DNA of 64,000 nt, taken from Cryptomeria japonica. Its lineage: Eukaryota; Streptophyta; Pinopsida; Cupressales; Cupressaceae. The stretch covers positions 572,387,252 through 572,451,251 of the forward strand of contig NC_081405.1 in NCBI RefSeq assembly GCF_030272615.1, read 5' to 3'. Positions 11,210 to 23,169 of this stretch are shown here, one piece after another. The notes beneath the pieces are model-generated. The model was given only the letters and a program-made list of their open reading frames with translations. It was not told the origin of the DNA and made no database searches. Both the position numbers and the translations under genes were made by a program. Every line of letters starts with the position of its first letter. Position 1 is the stretch's first letter.

Positions 11210-13110
11210 ATGGGGAAAACAAGTAGTAGTTCAACAGGAAGCCAAGTGAAAAACAAAATGTACCTAACTGAACTGGTTAAAACATCAGGTTTCACTGATG
11301 AATACCATGATATTTATGACCCTTCTATCCATGGTGAAAAGCGTATCATAGATATTAGATATGCATTGTCTAGTAAGGCGGCAAATGCATCCAAGGCAAA
11401 ATTTGCTATTTTCAACCCAATGTTAAAACAAAGAACAAATAAAATCGCATCGTGGGATGCTGGATTGGGAAGCATGGTGTTACCTAAAGTATTCTCTTGC
11501 CCTGATTTTGTCATGGTCTGCGCCAAAAATTATGATGAAGATAAAAAAGCAATTGTTAATAAAAATACAAAAGAGGAAATTTTATCCATAAATGAGGGAG
11601 AATTTGCTTGTTTGTTGAACCTAGGATTTGAAGCTCAAAACTCAAACGTCCAAATCGACCAAGGAAAGATGGCAGGGAATTATGAGAGTCTTGATCCAAG
11701 TGGCATAGATTCATTTATCAAAGCTCTAATAAAGAGTAGTATTTTGTTGGATCAGAATCATAAGCCTCCTTATGATTCTAACATTTTTGTTCCATGGGTT
11801 GGGGATACTGTTTCCTTGTTGTTTTCCCTGTGATTGGAAAATGATAGGGAAGTGGGTGCAAGCCTTCTTGAAATGATTTATAATATCCATTGTGTAGGTC
11901 AACCAGTAAGATATAATTTTATTGAGCACATTGTTCAATCCATGCAAAAACAATTACTAATAATCAAAAAAGGTTCTTGTAAGACATTTAGGTTCTCATC
12001 CTACTTGTGCTATCTCCTTCTATCCAAGTATTGTGCAATATTTGAGACCAACAATCTTCAAATTGTGAACTATAAGATTGATGAGAAGACTCAAAACAGA
12101 ACAAAGTGTCCAATATATGAATGGACACCAAAGATAAGGATGCATGATAACAAAAATAACTACAACCATTTTGTAGACTTCTTATTGGCACCAATGTATA
12201 ATGAAATTAAAAGCACTCCAATGCCTAGGTTGCCTGTGTCTTGTAGAGATTGCATTCAAATCGGAAGTAAAATAGAATTGGCTGACTAGTTCTTCATGGA
12301 AGAATTCACTGTGTTAAGGTTTTACGGATCGATAGTAAAACCATACAGACTTCCAATACATGTGATAGAGAGGGTATTTGCATTGGACTATGTATGACAA
12401 TTGGAGAGCATAGATAGGCACTTCCATGGTCAGCAAAAGAAGAGCATATTTCCTTCCTTGCCTTTCTCATGTGGAGGGTTCACATTTGAGAGAAAAGCAT
12501 TCAATGTGGCACATGATTTTTTGACAGATTTTAACTTTGATGATGAGGGTCTTTGGCAGTATGATCTAATCGGTGTAGTTCAAGCAAGGCTTAAGAAAAA
12601 TTGGAATTCTTCAGCATTATGTCAACATGAAAGTAAACCATTTCTAGAAAAGCTTAGAAACATGGACTCCTGGGATGAGGTAAAAAAAGAGATGAAGAAA
12701 ATTGCAGCTGACAATAACATTTCAACAGAAGAAATTTCATCACAAATTATGGCATTGCACACATAGAGGACAACAGAGGAGGGCTAGGGCATCCAAAATA
12801 GGAGGTCCTACAATTTCTACCACAAATCTATTCCCAAATCAATTTTGCAAGAATGTAAAGATATTTTTTGGACTCAAACCAAAATAAATGATTTTTGGAC
12901 TACGAGGAAGAATCTCGATGAACCAAAGACCAGTGTAGAATTTGAGACCATCGACGAGGATGATGAGTTTAGAAAATTGTAGAATATGGAGCATCCCACA
13001 ACAACATATGACAAGAGTGAAGATGATGATGAATATATGGTTGAGCCCACTCCAACAACTACTACAATCCCTAAAATATTAGGTGGAGTCAATGAGTCCA
13101 TGAAAGAAAA

Positions 13111-13200
13111 ATATAGCAAAGGAGCAAGCATTGTGGAAAAATGGGTTTTAAAGGTGGTGGTCTAGGTCCCAGAGGAGAGGGCATATGGTATCCACTTCAG
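13111..13200 (+). other. G-patch domain (frameshifted)
   Basis: Reading across a one-base slip at 13140/13141 gives Gly-Ala-Ser-Ile-Val-Glu-Lys-Met-Gly-Phe-Lys-Gly-Gly-Gly-Leu-Gly followed by a Gly-Glu-Gly-Ile end. This matches the G-patch pattern of a Met-Gly-aromatic core, Gly-rich GLG, and terminal G-x-GI..P. The Pro comes two residues after the Ile (YP). Confidence 0.6.
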
Positions 13201-14231
13201 GTACAACTTCCATCAGATTCAAAATCAAAAGCTCCTGTTAAACTAGTGATTGGACTTGATTCTTCAGATTCATCACGAATAGGTACTACTCATTACCCTC
13301 AGGGTCCACCTACATTTGTTTCAGGTTCAAATCCATAACCACCACCACATCATGGTATTCCCATTGGTGGTGAATCAAGTGCCACTGCCACAGGTGGAGA
13401 ATCTAGGGATAGTATTCCCATTATTGTTTAGTCAAGTATCGTTGTGATTGGTGGGTTTGGCATGGGTACTACTACTAATACTAGTTGTCTTGGTGTTGGA
13501 CAAGGGCTACAACAAAATATCTCTCACAAGAGGCCACTAGTGGTAGATACTCATACTATTCAGAATCCTATATCAAGTGCCACTGACACTACAAAAGAAT
13601 CATTTGTAGCTTCAGATCACACACCTTAAAAGATTATGAAAACTACACATGAAAGTGTTAGTGGGAGTGGGACAGGATCATGAATTGTTGTTGGTAATCC
13701 TAGTCAAGCATTAGTTAAAACCACAAGCATAAGTGGAACTGGAGCCTCTATTAATCCTATGTCACCTTTCAAACATTCAATTGCTTCAGCAAGCCCAAAT
13801 TTTCAATTTCGTGATTACTATAAAAAATATGAACACACAACAAAAGCAAATAAAGAAAAAAAGAAAGCATTTCATAGGGTTGCCCTGACTGAAGTTTTAG
13901 ACGAACAACCTACAAGGAACGGGGTATTTCCAACATATGACCCATAGAAAGATATGATGGAGCTCATGGTTGTTATGCCCCTGGCCCCAACTAAAGATAA
14001 AAATCCACCACACAGTCAGATAGATCCCTCTGAATTTGAAGTTAGAACCCTCCAAATGGATTTTTCCAAAGTACATATTGTGGACAAAATTAGTGTGTCA
14101 AAAAGGACTAACGAAGTGGTCTACACTTCACTGCTAAAAGTGGAGAGAAAAAAAAAATTGCAGAAACAAATAGAAAAGTTACAGGCATACCTAGTAAATG
14201 AAAAAATGAAGGAGGAAAGCAACAGATAACA

Positions 14232-17200
14232 TGTAATGCCCCGCCAGGAACCCTGAAGGAAAACCCACAACAAGGGTGAAACATTTTTTTTTTTAAGTAT
14301 AAACATAATAAGTGCATAACACACAACATGCATGATAACACAAGCGGAAGAATAACACCAGAATTCCTTAATGGTTTCCAATGAAGAATAAAACCAAAAG
14401 ATAAATTCCACAATTAAGGTTAATCCAATATCCATCATTAACTTCATGATCACAAGAAACCGTAAGCAATAAAAAATTACACCATTGAAAGAATGAAAGG
14501 ATACAATATAATTTCTCCTCAATAAGTATGTACACATAACATGAAGGAAATTGATAAATAACATCCCAATCTTAGGATTACATTGTTCTTCCAATACATG
14601 GCTTCTCAATATACATATAAAGATACAACTTAACCAATTACAAGGTTACAAAAGATCATGATACAATGACCACATAAGTCTCCAAAGAATGATAATCTCC
14701 AACATGAGATTATGCATGAGACATGAACCACAAAATCACCTACGAAGCCAATCCTCACATGAAGATACAAACAAGAACATCTGATGGGAAGTGGCACTAC
14801 CACCCAACCATGTAATTCTCCAAAATGGAAGAACCCCACAGTGCTAGGAGATAGTTGAGGACCCTCAAGAAAGAAAAGGCATGACATGGTCGACAAAACA
14901 ATACAACACCATGACAACACAAAGAGACTCCTCAATAATCTAGGTGACTCAACATCACAATTACACAAGTGACTCGATATCACAAAACACAAGTGAACTG
15001 ACATCACACACACAAGCGAACCTAAAGAGAGAGTGTCATCGCATAGCTTGATGATTACCTCGGTAGGCCCTCATAGGTCCCGGCTCTCTATCCTGGTAAC
15101 CTCCCTGAACCTTCAGCTCCAACTAAGTCTCATGCGGACCCTTCAAGCCTTTCGTGAAGACAAGGTGATCGGTTTTCCATTCCAAGCCTTCTCACTATAT
15201 TATGAGCCTCAATACAACCACTCACCTATGTGTGAGGTATAATATCTTTATTAATGTTATGAACTACCCACCTAATCAATTAATTAGATTATCACTTATT
15301 ATCTGACTTTCGCTGGGTCGTAATGCCTACCACTTTGGGCACAACCCTTGCTCAAAAGCCACTCTCTCAAAGGACACTAAACAGACAAGGTCACTCCCTA
15401 AGGACCCTATGGAAAAGCAGACAACCATTACACCACTTTCAAAATCAAGTGGTCAAACAAGGACATACTAACTCTTGGCTAACCATAAGGCAAAGACACT
15501 ACATGGTTAAGACAATGAAGCCAACATATATCACTTGGTCAAAGGTACCAAATATGCCACCATAGGATGACTGAACCACATATCAGAAATAACACAATAT
15601 ACACTTGCAAGGATAGCTAATTCACTAAGTCCGCACTCAGACAATCTTTGAGAAAATCAACATCATAAGCATTTGCTACATCTTTGATGAAAAATTAAAT
15701 AAAACACTCTTTCATGACATTCCAACCTCATTCAATTTCCAAATCAATATTCCATCAAGGATCAAATTCCTATCAAATACAAATCCGAATAAAAATAATG
15801 AATCTCCAACAAGCATTTAATTCATTTCCAGAATATATCCAAATTAACCAATTTGAATTCCTAATTCATGCCTTGATTTCCATAGATAAATTTATTAAAC
15901 CACATAATAAAAATCACATGAAAAATCACCATTTTCATTTAGCACTTAAACCTCTTTAAAATATATTCCATTTTATAAAATTAACTTCATTGTATAAACC
16001 GGTTCATATCGGTAAGGGTACAAGGTTACGTGGGGGTCGAAACCAACTCGCAGCAGTGCCGCTGTCAAGGCTGTAGGCACTACTTGCCAGTAGTACTGCT
16101 GCTGACTGGTAGTAGGCCTATCGACCGGTAGTAGACGCTACCATCCAGTAGCAAACGCTACCATCTAGTAGCACTGCTACCAACTGGTAATAGTCCTATC
16201 GACCAGTAGTGCTGCTACCACTGGTAGCAGCCGCTACCGACTAGTAGCAGTCCTATCGACCGGTAGTACTGCTACCGAATGGTAACAGCCCTACCAACCG
16301 GGAGTACTGCTACCGCATAGCAGTACTTCCAACTAGTAATACTGCTACTTGCGGGCAGCAGACACTACCAACCCATATGGTGGGACTAGTACGCCAAGGG
16401 GGTAAGGCAAAGTCAACGTCAAGCAAATAAAATACATGCCATCCAAACATTAAAAATCCATATGCCCAAAATCATTTAAACATGAAAATGATTCATTCCT
16501 GGATCATTTCACGGGCACACACATACACAGTGCCAAATCCAAATTTCCAATGGATATTTACCAATAAGGCAAATGGTGAGATAAAACCCCACAAGAACCC
16601 CAAATCTTGGGCAACAAGATACTAGAAAGCACACATCAAGCTAAATCTAGTTCACTCTTTTTCAAATGGAAGAGGCAAACCAAGAAGTTGATTTTCAAAA
16701 CAAATAACACACAACAAATAGAGAGATGAACCATTTCTTTCCTATATGCAACCATATGATAAGAACTTCATAAAATCAATAATAAAAGGCATCGCTTCTT
16801 CCAATCCAAACATTCCACAAGAATCTACAGGTAGATTTGCATTTTTAAACACACTGGAAGAAACTGAAATATTCAAAAATCAAATTTCAAAACAAGAAGA
16901 GATCCTCCAACCTTGAAGCAATAGCAAGCAAAGAGATGAAGAATTTCCAATCTTGCAAACTAGGTTGAATTTTCCAGCTCCTCGAGAAAGTTTTCTAGAA
17001 TTTCTCTCCAAAACTTATCTTCTTCTCCTTCTCATGAATCTTAGGAATATATTGAAAAATATGTTTTAACCTAAACTTTATAGGTTAAAATTTTCCAACG
17101 AATCGGATTTTCTCTTTTTAAAGTAAAAACAATCAGATTTTCTTTTATCCAAAAACAATTCTTTTCCAACAATTAATATGAAAAAGTTAAAATGGAAAGG

Positions 17201-18112
17201 TAAAAAGAAAAGCTTTTTATTTTATCTTCTATTTTCCAAAATACTTTCTTTCAACATAAGCATATATCATTTAAATGACTAGGCAATTATTTATTTCCTT
17301 CCACAAAATATATTAATGCAACTTTACAGAATGAAATAAGCCATTTAACCATTTAATCTAGCAAATCATTAATTAAATTAAATCAATAATCACAGAGCAT
17401 AATAATTAAATAATTATGCCAACATGAGATAGCATCATCCATTTAATTAAATAACCATTTAAATAAATGGAAGCACACAAAACAAAGGATGATCAAATGA
17501 TGACTCACAAATGACCAAACCAAAGCACTATGACTCGCATACTAGCTAGATGAGAAATACAACCGACTGACAACACTCGCACGAGTGTAACTGCAGGTCA
17601 AGTTAGGGTACAAAAACTTTCTCCTCCACTCCCATCGAACATATAAGGCATGCTCAGACCTATGAAACCAGGTGGAGTCGATACCCCATACCTACCCGGT
17701 ACTAGTACCTGCAATGTCCTGCGCCAAAAGAATCCATACATGCATATAGACAAATATTCATATATATACAGATATGACACGCACACCAATGAAGGAGAAT
17801 CATGATGCTCCCTATCTCACCAAAGTGAGTGAAGGAAAATCATCCCCTTGCATCCCAATACACTTGCAAATATACAACATATAAATAACGCATCACAATA
17901 TAAGGTAAAAGTGTCAGTCCATGATAATGACCCATAAAATAACATTAAACATAAGCACTGAGACACTGCATAAAAGCATACACCATACATCCAAATAAAG
18001 CATGAAATAACATCGCATAAAATCTGAATCAATATACAATAATGTTCCACTGAATAGTCACTGAAGTAAATCAAAACATACAAAAAGAGGCTGATTGAGG
18101 AGGGGTACTACA
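14232..18112. mobile_element. 3.9-kb solo-LTR-like element
   Basis: Begins TGTAATGCCCC and ends GGGGTACTACA, an 11-bp imperfect inverted end (9 of 11) of TG...CA type. It is flanked by an exact 5-bp duplication TAACA (14227-14231 and 18113-18117). It interrupts the coiled-coil frame of the G-patch ORF, which continues on the right. No gag, pol, PBS or internal LTR pair was found, so the simplest reading is a solo LTR from a retrotransposon with unusually long LTRs. A coding-less retrotransposon derivative is the alternative. Open frames inside it look random. Orientation was not determined. Confidence 0.75.
16085..16370. repeat. Minisatellite of short palindromic units (CTACC...GGTAG)
   Basis: About fifteen degenerate monomers of 18-20 bp alternate between CTGCTACCRACTGGTAGYAG and YCCTATCGACCGGTAGTA types. 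Most units contain CTACC and GGTAG as inverted arms around a short core, so each can fold back. The GC-rich array is sharply different from the AT-rich LTR around it. Confidence 0.8.
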
Positions 18113-19142
18113 TAACAAGTGCAATGATTTACAGAAAAGGATAAAAAATTTGGGCTCTGCAGTAGAAATTGCAGAGCAGGAGAAGATGGATGTAGAATTG
18201 AAGGACCTAAGAGAAAAACTGGCTAAAAGCAGTAAAAAAATTGACGAGGAAAGAGACAGTTTTAAAAAATTATACAAAAGTTATGAGTTTGTTGCTGCCA
18301 AAATAAGAAAAATACAGGACCTATTGGATCGTGGGATGGAAAAAGAAAAACATTTGCAAGAGGAAGTAGAGGAAGAAAGAAAAAAATGTGCACAATTGAA
18401 ATAAGACCTGCACAATGCAAATGATAAAATAAAAACTTTGGAGGATATATTGAAAGATAATATGAAAAATACAATGAAGTATATACAAGAAAACATTTGG
18501 CGGCAACTAATGCAGAGGAGTGACAAGTTGTGTGAATGGTTTGAATTGAATGAAAGTTTGAGAGTAATTTATATGAAAATCAAAGGGCACTTTGAGAAGA
18601 GCATACATGTTTATTCAAAAGAGGATATGGCAAAACAGATTCTGCAAGTAGTCTACAGGACTAGTGACAGCTACTTGGCATCCAAGGGAATTAAGAGATG
18701 CATTGATGCCACAATTAAGACATCATCTATCTTTCAAAAATGCTAGAAACTAAGGGAAACATCAGAAGTTATGGAAAAATGTGGCAAAAAGATATTGAAG
18801 CTGCAAGAAAAGAAAAATAATTTGATTAAACTTGGTTTGCCTAAGACCGTTGACCCATCAAATAAATTCATTGGAAAAGAAGCTTACAAAAAAAGCATGG
18901 AGATAAAAATGAATTCTAATTTAGACTTGCTTCCTAAGGACACAACTCCCCAAATCTTTTTGGAATTCATCCAACCATTTACAACTCTAAATTCGGTATT
19001 GGATGAAACAGTGATGTCAAGTCAATCTTCTAAATATGGATAGTTGACGAAGTTGCAGTTGACTTTCCATAGTTTACAGAATATTGACCTTCCATCAGAC
19101 AAAGAGTGGAACACCCTAAAAAAACTGGCACATAAATCTTAA

Positions 19143-19604
19143 GAATCATAGTATGTATTGCACAATTTTCTTCTTTTACTCTTAATTTCAAGGTTTTATG
19201 TTTTTTTTGTTTGGAATTTAGCATCGCTTGAAATAACTCTGTTTTGTGAACCTGAAAAAACTAGCACTCGCTATTGCTAATTTTCTAATCTAGCCTATGA
19301 ATCTATGATGCACAGTGCAAGACTTCAGCTAGTAAATTTGTATTCTCAAATTCTCCCAAGCTTTAACATTTATGCATTTCTCTATTTTTGATTACTAGGT
19401 TTTAGGCATTGTTATTATCTATATTTAATTTGTCATGACGTGAATTAATATTTAATTTTGAACTCTGTTTTTGAACAAGAGACATCAGACATGTAGCAGT
19501 TGTTAAATTGCTAATCCGGCCTGTGATGGCCATGTAAATCTATGCTGAGTTTGTGATTTTGATGTTGAGTCTTCACATGTTGTAAACTTGCAATTTGCCC
19601 TGAA
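19143..19604. other. Non-coding sequence after the G-patch ORF
   Basis: T-rich 3' region with no motif recognised. It lies between the convergent G-patch ORF and hAT transposase and probably holds the 3' UTR of the first. Confidence 0.4.
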
Positions 19605-19816
19605 GCTGTTGTTGCTCCCTTGTTTCTATAAAAGGGAATTCAGGGTCATTTGCAAAGGGTTCTAAAACTTTGTATTCACTTTTGCATGGACATTGGAGAA
19701 TCACACAAGAGCTGTTGTTGCTCTCTTGTTTCTATAAAAAGGAATTCAGGGTCATTTGCAAAGGGTTCTGAAACTTTATATTCACTTTTGCAATTTGCAT
19801 GGAGAATCACACAGAT
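19605..19816. repeat. 106-bp tandem duplication with a TATA-like core
   Basis: GCTGTTGTTGCTCYCTTGTTTC and the following TATAAAARGGAATTCAGGGTC block start at 19605 and again at 19711, period 106 bp, with a few substitutions and a small insertion near 19790. The TATAAAA in each copy resembles a core promoter, with no gene downstream to support that. Confidence 0.8.
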
Positions 19817-19820
19817 TGGT

Positions 19821-20105
19821 GTATTACTATTGAATGAATTGTATCATATGGCTATATTTTGAAAGAATTAATAAAAATATAAGCTCTCGATATGTTACAA
19901 TACCAGACATGGTTCTGAAATGTATTACTACTGAATGAATTGTATCATATGGCTATATTTTATTACCAGACATGGTTCTCAAATGTATTACTATTGAATG
20001 AATTGTATCATATGGTTATATTTTGAAATAATTAATGAAAATCTAAGTTCTCGACATGTGTAATACTATTGAATGAATTGTATCATATGGTTCTGAAATG
20101 TATCA
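19821..20105. repeat. Four interspersed copies of a roughly 30-bp unit
   Basis: The unit reads (G)TATTACTATTGAATGAATT followed by GTATCATATGG. It occurs near 19821, 19922, 19985 and 20063 with variable spacers that share AAATtATtAAAATaTAAG and ACCAGACATGGTTCT. It looks like degenerate higher-order tandem duplication next to the end of the hAT transposase gene. Confidence 0.75.
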
Positions 20106-20383
20106 CACAGATTTGAGACTCAAACATGTCTAAATAAACAATGAACATCTATGTATCAATAAACACATTATGGTCTTTTATATGCTATTTTAAATCTAGA
20201 AATAGAAAGTTGAAAAATACAATTACAAATTAATATTAAATTCTAATTGCAAAAATCAATATGCTTTTGTAATATGAATGATGAGATACAGTAATAAGAT
20301 TAATAAATACCAATTTCTTACAGTTGCCATTCATCCTCATCAAATTCAGAGCTTTCTTGATTCTTGTATGTGGTTTCTTCACT
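20106..20383. other. 3' flank of the hAT transposase
   Basis: AT-rich non-coding sequence directly downstream of the minus-strand transposase stop codon. No motif identified. Confidence 0.4.
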
Positions 20384-23026
20384 CTAAGTCTGCATACCTT
20401 CGTTCAACTGCATCTCAATGCTACTAGTAGGTCTAGTACATGAGTCAATAGTCCCACTGGCACTTTGGTTTGAAGTGTTTCCCAAACCTCTTCTTTCACA
20501 TTTGGACCTCCAAATTTGTAGTTCCCTATCATAAGGAAAAGTATGGACATCATACCTAGATGTATAGAGCCTCAAGTAATTTTCCAAATTTTTGTCTAGT
20601 TTGTTTCTTAGCTTTGATTTTAGGAACCAAAAAGCACTGAAAACTCTCTCATCTTCCACCGAACCCAATATCATGGTATGACATAAATCAGCAAGCTTCA
20701 AATATTCTGGCATTGAATCACGCAACACTCTATTCTCAACTATAATTTTCCAAAGCCCTGTTACTGATCCCTCTTCGCGAGGGTTCTCCATTTTTCCATA
20801 TTATTCTCTCACAGTGTATGAAAAATGAGATGATTGCTCTCGAAGATGAGTTTCATATAATATTCCATTTATAGTTACTCAAGTCAATTCTCTAGATATG
20901 AAAAATTGTTTTATCAAAATGAGTAGCTTACTTCGAAAATCAGATGCAATGTTGAGGCTCCAATAATGAGGAAAGACAATAGACATGGCTTTGAGTAGGT
21001 TATTAGGAGGGAATCTTATTCTAATTTGTGAGGAAAGATCATACACAATTTTCTTCACAAAAGTAGTTACAGTCTCAACAATCTTGTCGAAATCTTCCCT
21101 TGTAACTCTTGCTAGTTGCTTCCTGGGGCACTTTCCTGGTTCCTCGGGGTCGACCGTGGCATAGAAGTGCATTGGTATCTCAACTCCCCATACATTGGCA
21201 CATACCTCCCTGTTTGCACCGATTTGTAAAAAGTTATCAAGATTGTTCAAATCTGTGAGTGTCCATCCCTTAAAAAAAAATTCATCAGATAATGTTAGTT
21301 GATTTTGATAGAGATTGTCGAGGGTCATGCATGTCATCTTACACAGTGTTGCATATTCTACAATATACAGAGCTCTTTTTTTGGCAACCTTCATAATATT
21401 CCTCATTTCCTCTAGGATGGGCAAAAGAGCTACTAAAGTTAAGAGTGTCTCTAAATTACTTAACCTCCAAAGAAGGTCAGGAAATTTTGGTTGAACTAAT
21501 TCGTTATGAGTTGTGTGAAATAGTCCAATCAAGGATGAATATTCTGAAAAAAATCGATGCACTGGACCATCCAAAGAGATCCATCTAGTATCATTATCCT
21601 TGAGAAGCTTGTTCCCACCAGTTATTCCATCAACAAAGTGTTGAAATTCCATAAATCGCTTGGGACTTTGACAGAAGTGTGAGTAGAGCTCTCTGATTAA
21701 AATTTTAATTTTTTTAACTGAAGCAAACTTGATCACAATTCCAAAACATAGATTCATTCTGTGAGCCATGCAGTGAATTGCAGTAATGTATGGTGCAAAT
21801 GAAGTTTCAGTCTTTGTACAAAGACCATTCTTGTGACCTTGCATTACTGAAGCTCCATCTGCTCCAACACAAACCAATTTTTTGGCTACCGTCATGTCAT
21901 CCATACCTCCATATTCAATTAAACTTCTCTTTGCTAGTTGAAATGAATTTTCCGCTTTCACACTCTCCTTCATTTTAGCAACAGATAGCAGATGTGGTTG
22001 GCAGGTACGATTCTCTATAGTATAAACATGCATGCATACCCATGAAGTATTGTCTATTACCGTAACTTCATCTAAAGAAAATGCAATAAAGTTTGACTCT
22101 CTTATTTTTTCCTTTACATCTTTTTCAACCTCAGCAAGACAACTTGCCCATTCCCATCCACTGTTTACTCGCCAATATCTATTAGGATAGTTAGGAACTT
22201 TCAAAAAGTGTAATAAACCACTAATTGATGGGAAATCTATCATAGCATGCCCTCTACTCAAAATATAAAAAACAACGCTTAACTGAACAACTTTTCCCAG
22301 TTGTTCTATTTGCATTGCTTTTCCAAAACTAGCTTCAATAGAATCTTTAACTTCAACAGGCTTCGTCTGTATTTTCTCATGAAAATAATACTCTTTGGCA
22401 TTCCTCATATGCTTACATTCCTCCTTTGTTTTCCATCTTATCACTGATTTTTCAACCCCGTCTATCATTTGTTTTTCATAAACTTTACCCATATGCTTTT
22501 CTATGGTGTCAAATTTTAGCTGCAACCTAATTTACCTTTTACGTTTCCAAGTGCAAATCTTACACCTGCATTCTATTGGAGGCTCGCCTTCAATTGGATT
22601 CTCCACTGGTTCAATGAATGGATACTTTGATGCCCAATTAATTTGAAAATTCCTCACTGACATATCCCACTCCCGATCCTTTTTTGATTGTGGTTCATCC
22701 TTTTTTGATCTGGTTTTTCTTTTCCCCTTATGTGCATTATCATCAATGGCATTATCACCCAAGTCGATTATATCATTCCAGGTAACTTGGGCATCTACCA
22801 GATAATCTTCTTTGAGATCATCTTGATCTGAGATATCAGGTTCATCATCGTCTTCAACATGCAATGTAGGTTGTGAATTTTGTACTTGTACTTGTGATGA
22901 TGTACCTTCCTAATTTTCACCACACTCTTTTCCAAAGCCAAAGTATGAAGACAAAGTTCTGCTTTTTGTTGGCCTCTCATGGCCTTCCCCACATTCAAGT
23001 TTCCTGCCCTTCTTCCTATTTGACAT
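20384..23026 (-). pseudogene. hAT-superfamily transposase, zinc-finger/DUF4371 type, four in-frame stops
   Basis: One continuous frame of about 880 codons from ATG at 23024-23026, broken by stops near 22907, at 22532, at 20879 and near 20799, with no frameshift seen. Residues 1-170 are charged and end in a finger-like segment with CRCKICTWKRKR after FQINWASKYPF, as in TTF-type hAT proteins. The RNase H-like catalytic core shows FSLDEV (about residue 318) and GADGASVMQG (about 386), then HCMAHRMNL. The C-terminus (about residues 785-810) is the hAT dimerisation region: VEDERVFSAFWFLKSKLRN. Such proteins cut and paste hAT elements between 8-bp duplications, matching this element's ends. The promoter would lie in the roughly 0.9 kb (NALTR-1 removed) between the start codon and the right end. 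The nonsense codons make it inactive. Confidence 0.85.
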
Positions 23027-23169
23027 CTCCAATGAAATAAAGGCTGCCAAAACAATATCAAATTGTTGAAGAAGCAATAATAGACTATAAAGTATAATAT
23101 ATGTTTCATTGGCCCTACGACCTACAATCTAGATGTTTAAGGTCTGAATGTTTTGGCTGACCACTTGGT

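Larger units (their letters stand above)
11210..19142 (+). pseudogene. G-patch and coiled-coil protein gene inside the hAT, broken and split by a nested element
   Basis: Coding sequence from ATG at 11210, continuing past the inserted element (14232-18112) to TAA at 19140-19142: about 1350 codons when the insert is removed. 11210 to about 13140 is one frame with stops at 11831, 12287, 12396 and 12764 and further ones. It starts with a globular region of about 500 residues containing SMQKQLLIIKKGS and a FRFSSYLCYLLLSKY helix. At 13111-13200 a one-base frameshift splits a G-patch: SKGASIVEK, then MGFKGGGLGPRGEGI. A Gly/Ser/Thr-rich linker follows (13200-13760), then Lys/Glu-rich coiled coil (14100-14230 and 18120-18500) and a helical C-terminus. 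G-patches bind nucleic acid or activate DEAH helicases. I know no hAT protein with this layout; it could be a hAT accessory gene or cargo. Confidence 0.55.

Noticed and set aside
13954-14609. Minus-strand ORFs at 14108-14609
   Set aside because: They overlap the G-patch coiled coil and the start of the solo-LTR element and show no motif.
16085-16370. CRISPR-like array of palindromic repeats
   Set aside because: Units are contiguous and degenerate with no unique spacers, in a plant retroelement context.
11210-19142. The G-patch ORF as the interior of an LTR retrotransposon
   Set aside because: No LTR pair, PBS, PPT or 5-bp duplication was found around it; the only clear duplication nearby bounds the inserted 14232-18112 element.
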